Positions 34,981-43,802 of a stretch of DNA of 64,000 bases are shown here, in pieces. The DNA lies in contig CANQNW010000002.1 of assembly GCA_947625305.1 (NCBI GenBank), forward strand, positions 1 through 64,000. Direction: 5' to 3'. The DNA is from Candidatus Gastranaerophilales bacterium (lineage in GTDB: Bacteria; Cyanobacteriota; Vampirovibrionia; Gastranaerophilales; Gastranaerophilaceae). The first letter of the stretch is position 1; each line of letters starts with the position of its first letter. The notes under the pieces are model-generated. The model saw only the letters and a list, made by a program, of their open reading frames with translations, was not told the DNA's origin and made no database searches. Position numbers and translations under genes: made by a program.

Positions 34981-36471
34981 ATGCATATTACACCTGTTCA
35001 AAACTATTCATTTACTTTAAGGAAACAGCAGAAAAATAATCCTTCCTTTTGTTCATTTAAATTATTTATAGATACTTTTGAAAAAGTATGGAAGGAAAAA
35101 GAAGCTCAAAGAAAAGCCGAACAAGAAGAAAAAGGCCCTTTGCTTGACAGAATAATTAATTTTATTAAAGAACCGGAAGTTCCTTATAATATAAAACCTA
35201 TATCATATGAAAGTCCGACAGAATTTGCACAAAATATTTCCAACGGTTTAAAAGAGGTAACCAAGATAAATATTCCTCCTCAGAATTTTAAAAATATAAT
35301 GTCGCCTGAAGAATTTAAAGAATTACTGCCTGAATTAAAACAGGAAAATTTTACATATTCAGAACGCAATGAAGAAAGAGGAGTATATTTTGTTGATTTA
35401 GACTATCAATCAAATTTTTCAAACCGCAATAATCCCAATGTTTATGATATATTAGATAAACTGGCGGAATATTCCGATGAATATTACAAAAATGCAGGAA
35501 AAGATTTCATTTTTGCCCTCTCTGACAGAGATTCCATTGAAGGGCTTCAACATCTGGTAAGATTTATAGGGGAAGAACCCGAAAAATACCAACATCTTAA
35601 ATTTATTCCCGCAATAAAACTGACATTTGCTCATCCTGCCCCGACTTCAAAAATAGGTTATGAAAACAGTGAAATGCTGGTGTATGGAATAAATCCTTTT
35701 TCAAAAAATTTAATAAATTTTGTAGATAATATTATTCAAAAAAGAAGGACAATGGTTCTTGAATTTATACGAAAAGTCAATAAATTATACCCTGAATTTT
35801 CATATAATATTTTGGAATTTGCAGAACAAAATAAACTTAAATACTATAGGGATTATACAATTTCCAACCTCTATTGGAGGGCAAGAGAGTATGCCGAAAC
35901 AAAAGGCGACCTTGAGATAAAAAGTATTAAAATGGTGCCTGAAAAAATTGTAGCGGAGGCTGAAACCATTTTAAATCAATTAAGCAGTCTGCATACAGGT
36001 TCTACGGAAGAATTTTCCGCACTTGGCACTCAAATTATAGATGAAGACTCGGATTTAAATAAAAAAATAAAAGAAGTGTTTCACGAATATTCGACACATA
36101 TGGATGAAGATAAAGGAAAAGTTGTTTCTTATGCGGAAAATTTATACAATGACATGATTGATTGTTTGGATAAAGAACCGCAAAAGCCCGTTTTGGCGAT
36201 TGCCTCACCATACTACTTATCTCATTATTTTGAAGAACGTTATCCCAAAACATTTGATAATGTGGTGGAATTTATAAATAAAATACAAAAAGAATCAAAA
36301 GGAATGCTGTGTGCATTTGAATCGGTTGTACCCGCATACGGAATTGACAGACATCTTTCCTCCGAACAAATAAGAAGATTTAATAACTACATTAGGGAGC
36401 ATACCGATTTATATGAAGTCGGCGGAAGTTTTGATACGGTTAAACTGAAACCGAAACCGGAAGAAAAATAA
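34981..36471 (+). CDS. putative PHP-like domain protein
   Basis: 496 residues with no signal peptide. The N-terminus begins MHITPVQNYSFT and reaches FCSFKL by residue 29, similar to other genes here. Residues about 170-230 read FALSDRDSIEGLQHLVRF, then KFIPAIKLTFAHP, then MLVYGINP, matching the order of PHP-domain motifs (TDHDTxxGL, PAIEL, xHxLGYG) in which some metal-ligand His are replaced. Near the C-terminus AFESVVPAYGID may be the last strand. The degenerate first motif (SDRDS rather than TDHDT) leaves activity uncertain. A binding or divergent hydrolase role is possible. Confidence 0.5.
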   Translation: MHITPVQNYSFTLRKQQKNNPSFCSFKLFIDTFEKVWKEKEAQRKAEQEEKGPLLDRIINFIKEPEVPYNIKPISYESPTEFAQNISNGLKEVTKINIPPQNFKNIMSPEEFKELLPELKQENFTYSERNEERGVYFVDLDYQSNFSNRNNPNVYDILDKLAEYSDEYYKNAGKDFIFALSDRDSIEGLQHLVRFIGEEPEKYQHLKFIPAIKLTFAHPAPTSKIGYENSEMLVYGINPFSKNLINFVDNIIQKRRTMVLEFIRKVNKLYPEFSYNILEFAEQNKLKYYRDYTISNLYWRAREYAETKGDLEIKSIKMVPEKIVAEAETILNQLSSLHTGSTEEFSALGTQIIDEDSDLNKKIKEVFHEYSTHMDEDKGKVVSYAENLYNDMIDCLDKEPQKPVLAIASPYYLSHYFEERYPKTFDNVVEFINKIQKESKGMLCAFESVVPAYGIDRHLSSEQIRRFNNYIREHTDLYEVGGSFDTVKLKPKPEEK

Positions 36472-36481
36472 TTACAGACTG

Positions 36482-37516
36482 TCAGATTTTATTTTTAAAT
36501 TTAGAACTTAATTGTCCGCAGGCAGCATCGATGTCGTTGCCTCGTTCAAGTCTTATTGTTACTTTTTTACCGGATGCTTCCAATATATATTTGAATTTTA
36601 ATACGGCGTCTTTAGAGGGTCTTTTAAAATCACTTTTCTCATTTTCGTTATAAACAATAAGATTTACATTGCTCTTGAGCCTTGAAATTGCATAAGCAAG
36701 TTCTTTTGCGTCATTTACGGAATCATTTACTCCTTTAATCAAAACATATTCAATAGTAACTCTCCTGCCTGTTTTATCCGTATAATTTTTTAAAGCGGAT
36801 AAAAGTTCATCAAACCCGTATTTTTTTGCAACAGGCATAATTGTTTCTCTTGTCTTTTGATTTCCCGAGTGAAGTGAAATTGCAAGAGTTGATTGAAAAT
36901 CCATTTCGGCAAGTTTATTAATTTGAGGAATAATCCCGCAGGTTGAAACGGTAATTCGTCTTGCTCCGATTTGAAAATATTCCCTAAACATATTAACCGA
37001 TTTAATAAAATTATCAAAATTTAATAAGGGTTCACCCTGCCCCATATATACAATATTTGTAACTTTTAAATTAGTATCCGCCTGAATTAAAAATATCTGC
37101 TGAATAATTTCAACCGCCGATAAATTTCTTTTAAACCCGAGTTTTGCCGTTGCACAAAAACTGCAACCCATAGGGCATCCCACCTGAGTTGAAATGCAGG
37201 CAGTTAAATTAGCTCTATTGTCAAAACGCATTAAAACTGCTTCTGCATATTCACCGTCAGAAAATTCAAACAAATATTTAATTGTTGAATCTCTGCTTAT
37301 CTGCTTATCTTTTATTTTGACCGTTGTGATAAGAGCCTTTTCTTTTAATAATTCCCTTGTCGATAAAGACAAATCAGTCATATCATCAAAATTATTTACC
37401 GATTTTAAATAAATCCAATTATATAATTGTTTTGCACGAAATTTCGACTGATTATTATCAGTCATAAAAGATTCAATTTCGCTCAAGCTTTTTCCGACAA
37501 GTTCAAATTTATCCAT
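36482..37516 (-). CDS. rlmN: 23S rRNA/tRNA (adenine-C2) methyltransferase, radical SAM
   Basis: 344 residues from ATG 37516 (MDKFELVGKSLSEI). A start at 37591 would add 25 non-conserved residues that overlap the rpsF promoter. The radical SAM CxxxCxxC motif is in CPMGCSFCATAKLGF. CISTQVG, MGQGEPLLNFDN, ISLHSGNQ, TIEYVLIKGVND and the final AACGQL segment with the essential Cys complete the RlmN signature. It methylates A2503 of 23S rRNA and A37 of some tRNAs. It is divergent from rpsF. Confidence 0.95.
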   Translation of the reverse strand: MDKFELVGKSLSEIESFMTDNNQSKFRAKQLYNWIYLKSVNNFDDMTDLSLSTRELLKEKALITTVKIKDKQISRDSTIKYLFEFSDGEYAEAVLMRFDNRANLTACISTQVGCPMGCSFCATAKLGFKRNLSAVEIIQQIFLIQADTNLKVTNIVYMGQGEPLLNFDNFIKSVNMFREYFQIGARRITVSTCGIIPQINKLAEMDFQSTLAISLHSGNQKTRETIMPVAKKYGFDELLSALKNYTDKTGRRVTIEYVLIKGVNDSVNDAKELAYAISRLKSNVNLIVYNENEKSDFKRPSKDAVLKFKYILEASGKKVTIRLERGNDIDAACGQLSSKFKNKI

Positions 37517-37550
37517 GGCGCAAACTATTTTAACATAAAAACACAAATGT

Positions 37551-37578
37551 TTGTTTTTAAAAATGTTCGTGGTAATAT
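37551..37578 (+). promoter_or_regulatory. possible promoter of rpsF-ssb-rpsR
   Basis: TTGTTT (37551-37556) and TAATAT (37573-37578) are 16 bases apart, with the TTG start of rpsF 35 bases further on. Confidence 0.35.
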
Positions 37579-37612
37579 TATTGTTGAACATATTAAGTCA
37601 AGGAGAAAGACA

Positions 37613-37909
37613 TTGAGAAGTTACGAATTATTATCAATAATCAAGCCTAATATTGATTCTGAAGAATATGATAAACTTTGCTCAAAAATTGAAGAAACAA
37701 TTACTTCATTAGAAGGCAAAGTTACATCAACTGATAAAATGGGCAGAAAAAAATTGTCTTACGATATTAAAGACTTTAGAGACGGCTACTTTGTAGTACA
37801 CAACTTTACAATGGAACCTAATCAGGTTGAAAAATTCAACAGACAATTAAGATTAAATGAAAACATATTAAGAATTATGCTTCTTGAAACATCAGAAGTA
37901 AAAGCATAA
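37613..37909 (+). CDS. rpsF: 30S ribosomal protein S6
   Basis: 98 residues from TTG 37613 (read as Met-RSYELLSIIKP), which has AAGGAG 7 bases upstream. No ATG gives a family-length product; one at 37427 would add 62 residues overlapping rlmN. DGYFVVHNFTMEP and the end RIMLLETSEV are typical of S6. S6 binds S18 on the 30S platform, and rpsR is two genes downstream. The operon rpsF-ssb-rpsR is complete. Confidence 0.93.
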   Translation: MRSYELLSIIKPNIDSEEYDKLCSKIEETITSLEGKVTSTDKMGRKKLSYDIKDFRDGYFVVHNFTMEPNQVEKFNRQLRLNENILRIMLLETSEVKA

Positions 37910-37925
37910 CAAATCGGAGAAAATT

Positions 37926-38330
37926 ATGTCAATAGCAAAAGCGGTATTATCAGGTACGGTATACAGAAATCCCGAAAAAAGATTTACGGGGAATAATATT
38001 CCCGTGACCTCTTTCACTTTAAATATTGACGAAAAAGAAACTTCTTTGATAAGAGTTATTGCACGAGGAAATAATGCGGATTTATTGGAATCTGCAGTTT
38101 CTAAAGGTGATAAGGTTGTAGTGGAAGGCAGACTTCAAGTTGCATCCGTTCAAAGTGATGACGGAACCGAAAAGAAAGTTATGGAACTTGATATGACAAG
38201 CTTTGAAGTTGTAAATTCTTCTAAATCTGTATCGCCATCATCTTCTTCCTCCGATACATCAGATGTTGTTAAATTTTCCGAAAAAGAAATGGATGATGTA
38301 TTAATAGGTGAAGAAGAGATTCCGTTTTAG
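37926..38330 (+). CDS. ssb: single-stranded DNA-binding protein
   Basis: 134 residues. The N-terminal OB fold (about 1-100) has AVLSGTVYRNPEKRF, SFTLNIDEKETS and GDKVVVEGRLQVAS. A Ser-rich linker (about 102-115) leads to an acidic tail ending EEEIPF, which binds partner repair proteins. It lies between rpsF and rpsR, the widespread arrangement. The residues at 38-48 are atypical but the fold is clear. Confidence 0.95.
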   Translation: MSIAKAVLSGTVYRNPEKRFTGNNIPVTSFTLNIDEKETSLIRVIARGNNADLLESAVSKGDKVVVEGRLQVASVQSDDGTEKKVMELDMTSFEVVNSSKSVSPSSSSSDTSDVVKFSEKEMDDVLIGEEEIPF

Positions 38331-38351
38331 AAAAGAGTAAAGGAAAAAACA

Positions 38352-38585
38352 ATGGCAAAAGAACAATTAGACAAAAAGAAAAGAAAAAATTGCAGTTTTT
38401 GTGCAGATAAAGTAACCGAAATCGATTACAAAGATGCTCAAAAATTAAGAAAATACTTAACTGAAGCAGGTAAAATCCTCCCCAGAAGAATAACGGGAAC
38501 CTGCGCAGCTCACCAAAGAATGCTTGCTAAAGCTGTTAAAAAAGCAAGAGAAGTTTCTTTATTATGCTATGTTTATGAAGGTTAA
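38352..38585 (+). CDS. rpsR: 30S ribosomal protein S18
   Basis: 77 residues with [38 protein letters not shown] and [21 protein letters not shown]. The CxxC and downstream Cys/His indicate the zinc-binding C+ form of S18. It is the last gene of the rpsF operon and is followed by a strong terminator. Confidence 0.96.
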   Translation: MAKEQLDKKKRKNCSFCADKVTEIDYKDAQKLRKYLTEAGKILPRRITGTCAAHQRMLAKAVKKAREVSLLCYVYEG

Positions 38586-38608
38586 ACTTAATAATTTCTT
38601 CAAACGAA

Positions 38609-38639
38609 AGAGAACTTAAAAAATTAAGTTCTCTTTTTT
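38609..38639 (+). terminator. rho-independent terminator of the rpsF operon
   Basis: AGAGAACTTA (38609-38618) pairs with TAAGTTCTCT (38625-38634), with six-base loop and T-run after it. Confidence 0.9.
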
Positions 38640-38650
38640 ATTGTATAAAA

Positions 38651-39325
38651 TCAGTCCTTAAGAATATGAACAGAGGACCCTGTTATTACATCAGATGAAT
38701 AATTAGTCGGAACAGGATTATGATAAAATCCGTAGGGAGTATTATATGCAGGGCGGATATGATTATGAGGGATATGTCTTAAATTATGGTTATGCGGGAA
38801 ATATCTGTTATTAAAGTTTGGACGGTATCCCATAGGGAAATTGTGATTATTAAAAAAACCGTTATGATATGTGTTATGATACGGGCAATAGGAATTTGCA
38901 CCGTTAAAAAAGTTCCATAATCCGTTTCCGTAATTACTGCTTGAATATCCGTAAGAATTAACGGAGGGTGTAAACCCTGTCATGTTTCCGCCCGTGAACC
39001 CTGATGATATACTGTTCCATACTCGTTTTACAGGGTTTTGCTTTACTCCGGGATAAAAAGTATCATTATCTGCTAACATCGCAGGATTTTTTGAAACAGA
39101 TGCCATTTGTGAAATCATATCAAGCCTTGTATCAATGTCGCCTGATTGTGTCATTCCGAATAAATCGTTTTCAAGCCTTATTAATCTTGATGATAAGCTG
39201 TCATCTTCAAAAGTTTGACCGTATCTGTTCATTTCAATATCGGCAAGCTGTTCATCCGAATAACATCCGCCCGATAATGCCGTTAATAATACGCATATGA
39301 TAGTAATTGCAGATTTTAAAAACAT
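38651..39325 (-). CDS. lipoprotein with His/Asn/Tyr-rich C-terminal half
   Basis: 224 residues. A signal peptide (hydrophobic 6-18) ends at LSGGC, a lipobox with Cys 21. Residues about 25-60 hold ADIEMNRYGQTFEDDSLSSRL and ENDLFG, a repeat unit pattern (YGxxF...RLxxLE) I associate with secreted proteins in this lineage, though I cannot name it. The C-terminal 110 residues are rich in H, N, Y and P, with PHNHNLRHIPHNHIRP forming a double PHNH motif that could bind metal. Family unknown; adjoining 39400 is also exported. Confidence 0.7.
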   Translation of the reverse strand: MFLKSAITIICVLLTALSGGCYSDEQLADIEMNRYGQTFEDDSLSSRLIRLENDLFGMTQSGDIDTRLDMISQMASVSKNPAMLADNDTFYPGVKQNPVKRVWNSISSGFTGGNMTGFTPSVNSYGYSSSNYGNGLWNFFNGANSYCPYHNTYHNGFFNNHNFPMGYRPNFNNRYFPHNHNLRHIPHNHIRPAYNTPYGFYHNPVPTNYSSDVITGSSVHILKD

Positions 39326-39399
39326 TTTCTTCTCCTCTTTGTAAATGTAGAAGAAAATTTAACGGCAAATAATAGTCATAAAGCTAAAAATTAGTATAA

Positions 39400-40011
39400 T
39401 TATTCTAAATTCTTTAAAATAAAAATAGTTTCGTTTACATTAGTAAGCAGACTTTCGAGTTTGGAGTTTAGACTTTCCTTAGTATAGATATTATTTGAAG
39501 AAGTATAAGGAAGATATTTTTCATAAGCAAGCCCTTGAGTTCTAAAGTTAGCTGTTTCCCGCGCCTCGGCAGAAAGAGTTATTATTCGGTTGTAAGATAA
39601 ATAATTGCTCTCGGGTTTATCTTTATATTCCTGCTTAATATACTCAACATTATCAATAAAATTACTTACAATAGCGTTAAATAATTGAATATCACCGTTT
39701 GTGTTAAGGCACTTCCTTAGTTTTTCAAGAATAATTATTACATCATTGATGTCATTAAAATACTTTGTAGTTTTATCTTTTTTTATAATTATATCAACAT
39801 AACTATCATTATTTCTTGGAATAGGTCTCAGCTGGTTTTCGTTCTGTTTATCAAGTTCTTCAACAGAATATGGGGCGCTTGCATTTTCAGAACTCTGCTT
39901 TTTCATATATTCAAATTCTGCTTCAACATTAGGCAAAGTACCTACATATCCCGCGCCGGTCGTAATTACAGCGGTTATAAATAACAACATTACTGTTAAA
40001 ATCTTTTTCAT
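39400..40011 (-). CDS. exported hypothetical protein, 203 aa
   Basis: An N-terminal hydrophobic helix (residues 5-19, MLLFITAVITTG) indicates a signal peptide or anchor. The remainder is helical and charged, with DIIIKKDKTTKYFND and a helical bundle to the C-terminus. No domain is recognised. It lies in the same orientation as the lipoprotein gene downstream, 75 bases away, and is divergent from the solute-binding protein. Confidence 0.65.
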   Translation of the reverse strand: MKKILTVMLLFITAVITTGAGYVGTLPNVEAEFEYMKKQSSENASAPYSVEELDKQNENQLRPIPRNNDSYVDIIIKKDKTTKYFNDINDVIIILEKLRKCLNTNGDIQLFNAIVSNFIDNVEYIKQEYKDKPESNYLSYNRIITLSAEARETANFRTQGLAYEKYLPYTSSNNIYTKESLNSKLESLLTNVNETIFILKNLE

Positions 40012-40101
40012 ACTTTTATTATACTTATATTTTAAAGAAAGTGAATAAATTCATATACATTTTGTATTTCATTTAAATATAAAATATGCTCTAATAAATA
40101 T

Positions 40102-40890
40102 ATGAAAAAAATACTGTGTTTTATATTAATAATATCTGCATGTTTTCTGCTGACCTCCTGCGGAAAAAAAGAGGTTGAAAGCAGATATGATAAAATAATA
40201 AAAAGGGATTACCTGATTGCAGGAGTTAAAACGGATTCTCCTCCGTTCGGATTTATAAATAATGAAACACAACAGCCTGACGGATTTGATATTGATGTTG
40301 TTAAATATATAGCTGAAGATATTTTAGGCAGCGACAGAAAAGTAGAATATGTAAGTGTAACACCTGAAAACCGAATAGAAAAACTAACTTCGGGCGAAGT
40401 TGATATAATAGCGGCAACAATGTCAGCTACTCCGCAAAGGCAATATTTAATAGATTTATCAGAACCATATTTTATTGCAGGGCAGACAGCCCTTGTAAAA
40501 AAAGACAGTGATATATATACATTTGCAGATTTAAAAAATAAAACAATAATTGTCATACTGGGAACAACTACAGAAAAAAATATAAGACGAATAATTCCGA
40601 TGGTAAAAATTATCGGATACACAAACTATACTGATGCATTTAAAGCATTTATAAACGGACAAGGCGATGCCATAAGCACCGATAACACAATTTTATCAGG
40701 TTTGTTAGCAACGCATTCCGAATACAGAATGTTAAAAAATAAAATTTCAAAAGAGCCTTATGTCATAGGAATAAGGAAACCTGATGAAAATGAAGATGAC
40801 AGACTCAAACGAAATATAGATATTATAATAACCAGAATGCACAAAGACGGCACATTAAAACAATTAAAACAAAAATGGAATTTAAAATAA
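40102..40890 (+). CDS. ABC transporter substrate-binding lipoprotein (family 3)
   Basis: 262 residues. Signal peptide with lipobox LLTSC (Cys 20) is followed by the bacterial solute-binding protein family 3 fold: LIAGVKTDSPPFGFIN, PDGFDIDVVKYIAEDI, LTSGEVDIIAATMSATPQRQ and GTLKQLKQKWNLK. ILGTTTEKNI is the second hinge region. Family 3 proteins bind polar amino acids (Glu/Gln/Arg types); the exact ligand cannot be told. No permease or ATPase is adjacent, so they are encoded elsewhere. Confidence 0.9.
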   Translation: MKKILCFILIISACFLLTSCGKKEVESRYDKIIKRDYLIAGVKTDSPPFGFINNETQQPDGFDIDVVKYIAEDILGSDRKVEYVSVTPENRIEKLTSGEVDIIAATMSATPQRQYLIDLSEPYFIAGQTALVKKDSDIYTFADLKNKTIIVILGTTTEKNIRRIIPMVKIIGYTNYTDAFKAFINGQGDAISTDNTILSGLLATHSEYRMLKNKISKEPYVIGIRKPDENEDDRLKRNIDIIITRMHKDGTLKQLKQKWNLK

Positions 40891-40991
40891 ACCAGTTACA
40901 AATTGTAAAAAAAAATAAAGAATACTAAAGATTTTTTTTATGCGTGACGTTTTATACAATATAGATTTGAGGAAAATAGAGTAAAAATAAA

Positions 40992-42770
40992 ATGAACATA
41001 GAAAAAAATAATGAAATTCCATCTTTTGTTCAAAATCAGAACAATAAAATAAGTCCTAAAATAAAACCTGCAAAGAGCGAAGAAAAAAAGACACAGGCAA
41101 ATGCACAAGATGGGCTTGCCACATACGGGAAAGCACAAATAAATTTAACATCTCCTGCCGAATTAAAAGCGGAAAGATATAAGGAATATGTACAAAAAGA
41201 ACTTGAAACTTTATATCCCAATGATGAAAATACGGAAAAAATTATAAAAGAAGCTCAAACAGAAGAAATTGAAGGATTTCAAATACTGGAGGAACTTTTA
41301 AAAGGTCCTTCTTTAACGTCAAAGGATTTATTTAACGAAATAAGAGAATATTTATGGGTATTTAAAAATTTATATGAAGACAAAAATGTGCATTCAACAG
41401 AAATTGCACTAAAGTTAATAAAAGATAAAATACAAAAAGAAAATGAAATAAAGAAAATAATAGAAAATAACAAATACGCACAAACAATGCTGAGTTCAGG
41501 TAAATATTCTTTACAGAACCTTAAGATTCTTGCAACCTTCCTTACGCCCCGAGAATTTAAAATTGCGACGATATTAGGAAATAGTCATGTTTGTAGAAAG
41601 GAAGTAAATTCAAAAAACGGCACACCGATAGATACTATGATGCTAATGGAGGAAGCAGGTTTATACAGAAAATTATCAGAGTACATTAATCAAGATAATA
41701 TAAACAAATTGATGAAGGACGGAGTTTTTCTTTATGATGCCGTAACAATTAATTATGAAAATGATATACGAGAATTATATGAAAAATTTTTAGAAGAAGG
41801 GAATACCCCGAAAACAGCTTCAATATTAGCAAATATAAATAATATAAATGATTATGATACGGAAGATATAAAAAATTTAATAAATTCCGTTTCACGGATA
41901 AGCGAAACGAGTGAATCAGATATCGCCAATGCTGTTCAAGCGGTACTTGAAATTCCCGACATGGATTTAAAATCATTTAACGAGTACATTTCAAAAATTA
42001 ACATAATAAATCTGATAAAAGCAGCACCTACAATGGCAAACTTTAAATTTGAAGAAATGATGACCTTTTTATCACATCATTACAAATTAAATCCGAATAA
42101 AACGACTTTTAATAAAGATGAATTAAACTATGGAAATTTAACTGATTATATTAAACACAATGTTTTATATGCTGATAAATTAACCGATATATTAAGCAAA
42201 TATCCGAATACACCGAGAGAAATCGGTGAGCTGCCTGAGGACTGGCTTAATAACATTCCCGAAGAAGAGCGCTCAAGTGTTAAAGAAGGAGTATATAATG
42301 CAATAAGCGAATTTCAAGAAACAAAATATATACCGGGACTTGAAAATAATCTGACAAAAATATTAGGGAAGAAAACAAAAATAGACCCCGAAGGCCACAA
42401 AGGAACTTTTGGTACGGTATACCAAATAAGTGTAGAAGGGGCTGAAGATAAAGCTTTAAAAATATTCCACACCGAAACCATTCCTATGCGCGATGTTCAT
42501 GGTGAACACATAGAACCGCAAATGGGATTATTTACAAATCAGCATTCAAATGATTTTGTTAAAATGTATTGCGGAAGAATTTCAGGTATGCATAATTCTG
42601 ACAGTTTCTTACTTTCTCAATATTTATCTAAAGACACCATCCCCTATAATCAAACAGCGTCTGAAGACGGTTACGTATTCATTTCAAATGATTTGGCAAT
42701 GAATAATAATGTTATAAACAAAAAAATAATAGACTTTGGCGATGTTGATGTATATAAATTAAATGATTAA
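40992..42770 (+). CDS. hypothetical protein with compact C-terminal kinase-like domain
   Basis: 592 residues. Residues 1-60 are polar and Lys/Gln/Asn-rich with no signal peptide. Residues 60-460 are helical and repetitive. From about 465 a kinase-like layout appears: glycine loop GTFGTVY (471-477), Lys490 in ALKIF, D567-x4-N572, and DFG at 581-583, with the protein ending 9 residues after DFG. D567 to N572 has the same spacing as in protein kinases, but the stretch from K490 to DFG is only about 90 residues and no C-lobe follows. It may be a minimal kinase or a pseudokinase; homology is inferred from motif order. Confidence 0.5.
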   Translation: MNIEKNNEIPSFVQNQNNKISPKIKPAKSEEKKTQANAQDGLATYGKAQINLTSPAELKAERYKEYVQKELETLYPNDENTEKIIKEAQTEEIEGFQILEELLKGPSLTSKDLFNEIREYLWVFKNLYEDKNVHSTEIALKLIKDKIQKENEIKKIIENNKYAQTMLSSGKYSLQNLKILATFLTPREFKIATILGNSHVCRKEVNSKNGTPIDTMMLMEEAGLYRKLSEYINQDNINKLMKDGVFLYDAVTINYENDIRELYEKFLEEGNTPKTASILANINNINDYDTEDIKNLINSVSRISETSESDIANAVQAVLEIPDMDLKSFNEYISKINIINLIKAAPTMANFKFEEMMTFLSHHYKLNPNKTTFNKDELNYGNLTDYIKHNVLYADKLTDILSKYPNTPREIGELPEDWLNNIPEEERSSVKEGVYNAISEFQETKYIPGLENNLTKILGKKTKIDPEGHKGTFGTVYQISVEGAEDKALKIFHTETIPMRDVHGEHIEPQMGLFTNQHSNDFVKMYCGRISGMHNSDSFLLSQYLSKDTIPYNQTASEDGYVFISNDLAMNNNVINKKIIDFGDVDVYKLND

Positions 42771-42786
42771 TCAAAAAAGTTTCTTA

Positions 42787-43749
42787 TTAATGAATTATAT
42801 CTTCTGCCAATTTTTTACTTATTAAATCCCAAGCAATTTTGTTAGGATGATAGCCGTCAGGGTCCGTATATTTTTTATCTTTAAGATTTGCATTAACTAA
42901 ATCATCAGCATCAATAACCGTTATACCTTCTTTTTTAAGTTCTTCCCATCTGTCGGTTTCTATAAACCACCTGTCAAACCCGTCATTTCCGTCATATTTT
43001 AATACTATAAATTTTACATCCGGATATCTTGTTTTTAATATATTGTTTGATTCAATAAAATACTCTTTTATTAAATCAAAATTTTTATCGTGATTTTTGG
43101 GATTAAGCCTAATATAATACTCCAAATGAGTAAGCCATAATTTAACGGGATAAAATTTCCATAAAGGTACTAAAACTGCATTAATTTTTTTCAGTCTACC
43201 GTTTTTTATTTTATATCTTAAATATTCACCGTCTGACCAGGCATCATATACCAGTTTTTGTGTTCTTCTTGCATGGTCATTAATAAAAGTAAAAATTACA
43301 TACTCGGGTTTTGGTAACTCATTGAAAATATCACCTTTTTCCAGTTGATAAAACATATGCTGAACACCCCAGGAAGGATATGCTCTGTTATAAACAGGTC
43401 TTTTCGTGTAATTTGAAAGTATATATCCAAAGGTTTCTTCAAAAGGTATTGTCCAATTTATTCCTATTCCGTATACAAAAGAGCATCCGAACAGCCAAAC
43501 AGCCGGTTTTTTATACTCCATGCCCGCAGCAGGTCTGTATTTTCCATGCTGTTCAAACCATTTTATTGTTGTTTCATCGTAGAATTGAAATCTATGCCAA
43601 AACCATGAAGGGAACTGCGCGGCAGCTCTTGCCTCTTTCGGCATAAAAGCTAATTGATTTTGAATTATCATTCTATAACCTATATAATCCAATAATGCCA
43701 ATAAAATTACAAATATTATAATCGGAAAAATTATTTTTTTCTTGAACAT
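42787..43749 (-). CDS. membrane-anchored SGNH-hydrolase-like protein
   Basis: 320 residues. An N-terminal membrane helix (about 4-26) anchors an extracytoplasmic domain. LFGCSFVYGIG resembles the GDSx block with Ser nucleophile; YVIFTFINDHARR carries an Asn-Asp block; and DPDGYHPNKIAWDLIS gives the C-terminal Asp-x-x-His pair of SGNH hydrolases. Such proteins deacetylate or acetylate surface glycans. It is divergent from a GT-C glycosyltransferase, supporting a cell-surface glycan role. Substrate unknown. Confidence 0.7.
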   Translation of the reverse strand: MFKKKIIFPIIIFVILLALLDYIGYRMIIQNQLAFMPKEARAAAQFPSWFWHRFQFYDETTIKWFEQHGKYRPAAGMEYKKPAVWLFGCSFVYGIGINWTIPFEETFGYILSNYTKRPVYNRAYPSWGVQHMFYQLEKGDIFNELPKPEYVIFTFINDHARRTQKLVYDAWSDGEYLRYKIKNGRLKKINAVLVPLWKFYPVKLWLTHLEYYIRLNPKNHDKNFDLIKEYFIESNNILKTRYPDVKFIVLKYDGNDGFDRWFIETDRWEELKKEGITVIDADDLVNANLKDKKYTDPDGYHPNKIAWDLISKKLAEDIIH

Positions 43750-43802
43750 ATCACACTCATTTTATATAATTTACTTATAATTCTACCATATTCGGATTAA
43801 AA

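Noticed and set aside
37427-37612. Upstream extension of rpsF to an ATG at 37427
   Set aside because: It would add 62 residues foreign to S6, overlap rlmN and the likely promoter; TTG 37613 has a ribosome binding site.
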